This document shows, one piece after another, positions 62,001 to 64,000 of a stretch of DNA of 64,000 nt. Source of the DNA: Chitinophaga sedimenti. GTDB taxonomy: Bacteria; Bacteroidota; Bacteroidia; Chitinophagales; Chitinophagaceae. The stretch spans positions 3,844,001 to 3,908,000 of the forward strand of contig NZ_JAKUKA010000001.1 in assembly GCF_023156195.1 (NCBI RefSeq). The letters run 5' to 3'. How positions within the stretch are numbered: the first letter of the stretch is position 1; each line of letters opens with the position of its first letter. The position numbers were made by a program, and so were the translations under genes. The notes under the pieces were generated by a model that was given only the letters and a program-made list of their open reading frames with translations, was not told where the DNA came from and ran no database searches.

Positions 62001-64000
62001 ATGTATTCTACTTCGACTTTACTACAGGGAATGGATGGTACAGCGTTTGAAAAATTTTGTGACCCAGTGTTGAGAAAGTTGGTTCCCGAATTAGCGAATT
62101 ACATTCCAACCGGGATAAATGATGGTGGGAAAACTATAAAATCATTGGTAGATGGTTTTTGCTTTGTTGGTAAGAATCATATGGCGACTGTTCATATTAC
62201 TACTACTGGTATTAAAGATCTCGCGACTAAATGGCTATATGATGGCGATGCCCCATCGATGACTAAAGGTGATTTAATCAAAGGTATAGGTCAAGCTAAA
62301 GAGATTCATAAGGCTTCTCCTGATTTCAAATTTAGCATTTATTTAGTTCATAACTGTAGGGTTGATGATCGGTTACATCTTAAAGTTAAACAGTACAATA
62401 CTGAAAGTTTTATAAACGTAATAATATTAGAACAGAGGGACTTTGTTCCTTTTTTGGACCACGACCCAGAAGGACAATATCTTCGGCAAAAATTTTTAGG
62501 AATTAATGCGGATCGGCTTTCATCTTCATTGTTGAAAGATATTTTATTGATTAATATTGAAAGGTATGGCCGTGAGAATTATTTAAGCGAGGCCAGCTTA
62601 GCCAATGTGCCAAGGCAAGAGAGGGTTAAGGAGCAACTCACTGCCTCTGCCAAGACCATTAATTTATTAACTGGTGAATCAGGTTTTGGGAAGAGCGCAT
62701 TTTGTTATATGATTTTGCGCTCCGTATTAAGGGAAGGCCGGGTGGCTTATAGAGTTGATCCATCTATCATTGAAAAAGCTGTTTCTCTGGAGGATGCAAT
62801 AAGTCAACAAATATTAGTTGATCGAGCAACGACCTATTTGCATGAAAATGATATCAGGACTCTATTCAAAAATTCGTTAATAGTAGTTGACGATATTAAT
62901 AAGTACCCAAGTTGTGTCGCAATTCTTGATAAGTTAATTTCATGGAATAATAGAAGGGTTGAAGGGAATATAGTAATACTTTGTCCAGTTTGGCCACGTA
63001 ACTTGGAATCGATTCAAAACAAAGAAAAGAAAAAGGATTACTACAGCGTTATTTCGCTTGAACGGTTTTCGTTTAACGATTGTAAATTAATTATCGAACA
63101 AAGAACTAACAAAGATATTCCAGTTATAACAGAGCAGGAAAAGCACTCATTAATATTCGGGACTGGTTTTGATCCATTATTGCTGGATCTTAGCTTGCAA
63201 CTAATGATTAGCACGAAGGGTTTTTCGGAACGACTGTCGGAGAAGGCAATTGAAAATTATTATACTGATATTGTTCATCGTATACATGATCTGCATCAAA
63301 TACCTGTTTACTTAATAAATCGTGCACTGGCATCGTTTGGTAGAGAAATGCTAAGGCAGAGGAAGTTGAATCCGCATTTAGATGATATGGAAAGTTGGTT
63401 GGGCTCTGAAAGTAAAGAGTATAAAATTTTACTTCAAATAGCTGAACAACATAAACTTTTTTCCTTTGATGAAACTGGCAGTTGCTTTTTTAGGCATGAG
63501 CGCATAAGAGACTTTCTTTTGGCAAAAGCTGCCGAAGTTCTATTCGGGAATGTAGTCGACAATCAGGACGTATTAGGGGAACCTTTTTTTGCTGAGATAA
63601 TCGGTGCCGCGATCGCGAATCTAAATATTCCTAAGGAAACGATAGTGTGGTTGATCAATGCAAATCCTTTGTCGATATTTATATCACTTAAATACCTTTC
63701 GGATGATACATCTAAGTTTCAGCGTGAAATCACACTTGAGGTAATTGAGGAATGGAGCGCTTCCATATCTCAGAATTTCATTCCCAAGTCGGTTACGGAT
63801 AGTATTTCAAATAGCCTAATGGGCTTTGATGTTAAAGAAATCGCCAGAGTAACAAATGGATTTCCGCGTAGCCCTGAGTTGCACCTGGCAAGGTTTAGAA
63901 ATGGCGAATGGGTTCAGGGATTGCATTTTTTTTTTCAAGTATTAGATATTTTTATCCAGAAGAGCCTACGTATTGGTGGAACACAATACTTGCACATGTT
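62001..64000 (+). CDS. STAND NTPase with N-terminal nuclease-like domain, 3' end outside window
   Basis: The start is the ATG at 62001 (MYSTSTLLQGMDGTAFEKFC), though an in-frame GTG lies at 61986. The N-terminal ~200 residues (ANYIPTGINDGGKTIKSLVD, then HITTTGIKDLATKWLYD) resemble an Mrr/restriction-like sensor or nuclease domain. The NTPase core has Walker A GESGFGKSA (residues 225-233) and Walker B SLIVVDDI (D297-D298), then a helical region. A run of ten T near 63925 may hide one missing T; the frame after repair (IRYFYPEEPTYWWN) looks more natural. Related large NTPases act as antiphage sensors. It starts 80 bases after the nitrilase and may be a separate defence gene. Confidence 0.75.
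   Translation, partial: MYSTSTLLQGMDGTAFEKFCDPVLRKLVPELANYIPTGINDGGKTIKSLVDGFCFVGKNHMATVHITTTGIKDLATKWLYDGDAPSMTKGDLIKGIGQAKEIHKASPDFKFSIYLVHNCRVDDRLHLKVKQYNTESFINVIILEQRDFVPFLDHDPEGQYLRQKFLGINADRLSSSLLKDILLINIERYGRENYLSEASLANVPRQERVKEQLTASAKTINLLTGESGFGKSAFCYMILRSVLREGRVAYRVDPSIIEKAVSLEDAISQQILVDRATTYLHENDIRTLFKNSLIVVDDINKYPSCVAILDKLISWNNRRVEGNIVILCPVWPRNLESIQNKEKKKDYYSVISLERFSFNDCKLIIEQRTNKDIPVITEQEKHSLIFGTGFDPLLLDLSLQLMISTKGFSERLSEKAIENYYTDIVHRIHDLHQIPVYLINRALASFGREMLRQRKLNPHLDDMESWLGSESKEYKILLQIAEQHKLFSFDETGSCFFRHERIRDFLLAKAAEVLFGNVVDNQDVLGEPFFAEIIGAAIANLNIPKETIVWLINANPLSIFISLKYLSDDTSKFQREITLEVIEEWSASISQNFIPKSVTDSISNSLMGFDVKEIARVTNGFPRSPELHLARFRNGEWVQGLHFFFQVLDIFIQKSLRIGGTQYLHM

Larger units (their letters stand above)
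46462..64000. mobile_element. Mobilizable integrative element with defence cargo (right end outside window)
   Basis: The content is typical of Bacteroidota mobilizable elements: an excisionase-like HTH protein, a tyrosine integrase, a Toprim primase-like protein, MobC, a MOB relaxase and a toxin-antitoxin pair. No conjugation (tra) genes are seen, so transfer would need a helper. From about 55.0 kb the base composition shifts to AT-rich DNA carrying the RT-nitrilase and STAND genes, which I read as acquired cargo. The far boundary lies beyond base 64000. Confidence 0.7.

Overview
This window looks like a chromosome segment of a Bacteroidota, most likely a Chitinophagaceae relative (Chitinophaga-like). 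The signs are four SusC/SusD pairs, a type IX secretion (T9SS) C-terminal domain, many lipoproteins, almost no Shine-Dalgarno sequences, and a TAnnTTTG-type promoter. No rRNA, tRNA or CRISPR array was seen. About 40 genes are interrupted by single-base frame breaks. Nearly all are of the one-base-missing type and many sit in homopolymers, so this is probably a deletion-prone long-read assembly. I therefore give reconstructed gene spans rather than fragments.

Layout. 1-6.0 kb (minus): three secreted surface proteins, one with a T9SS domain and two related repeat proteins. 6.5-12.8 kb (plus): a small secreted VOC protein, then a urease operon ureABCEFGD with a nickel-permease-like gene at its end. 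12.8-24.1 kb (minus): a polysaccharide-utilisation operon with two tandem SusC-SusD pairs, followed by a separately terminated beta-helix protein. 24.8-29.5 kb: a YdeI-like gene, a repeat-rich intergenic region, an IS110-family insertion sequence with a possible bridge RNA, and two secreted proteins. 29.5-38.9 kb: a GH78 alpha-L-rhamnosidase, a divergent AraC regulator, and a discoidin lipoprotein-SusC-SusD operon. 39.6-44.4 kb: a fourth SusC-SusD pair. 45.1-46.5 kb: mnmE.

From the last codons of mnmE to the right edge (46.5-64 kb) the DNA is a mobilizable integrative element. It carries an excisionase-like protein, a tyrosine integrase, several HTH and unknown proteins, a Toprim primase-like protein, a possible oriT, MobC, a MOB relaxase, a coiled-coil membrane protein and a RES/Xre toxin-antitoxin pair. 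From about 55.0 kb the sequence becomes clearly AT-richer and holds what looks like defence cargo. This consists of a dual-HTH XRE regulator behind a perfect palindrome, a 716-residue protein I cannot place, a reverse transcriptase of about 1,075 residues with a long helical C-terminal region, an overlapping nitrilase-fold gene with an intact Glu-Lys-Cys triad, and a STAND NTPase cut by the window edge. The RT plus nitrilase resembles class 1 defence-associated reverse transcriptases (UG1/UG5 type). The split gene layout, the upstream 716-residue partner and the dual-HTH regulator are the most novel part of the window.
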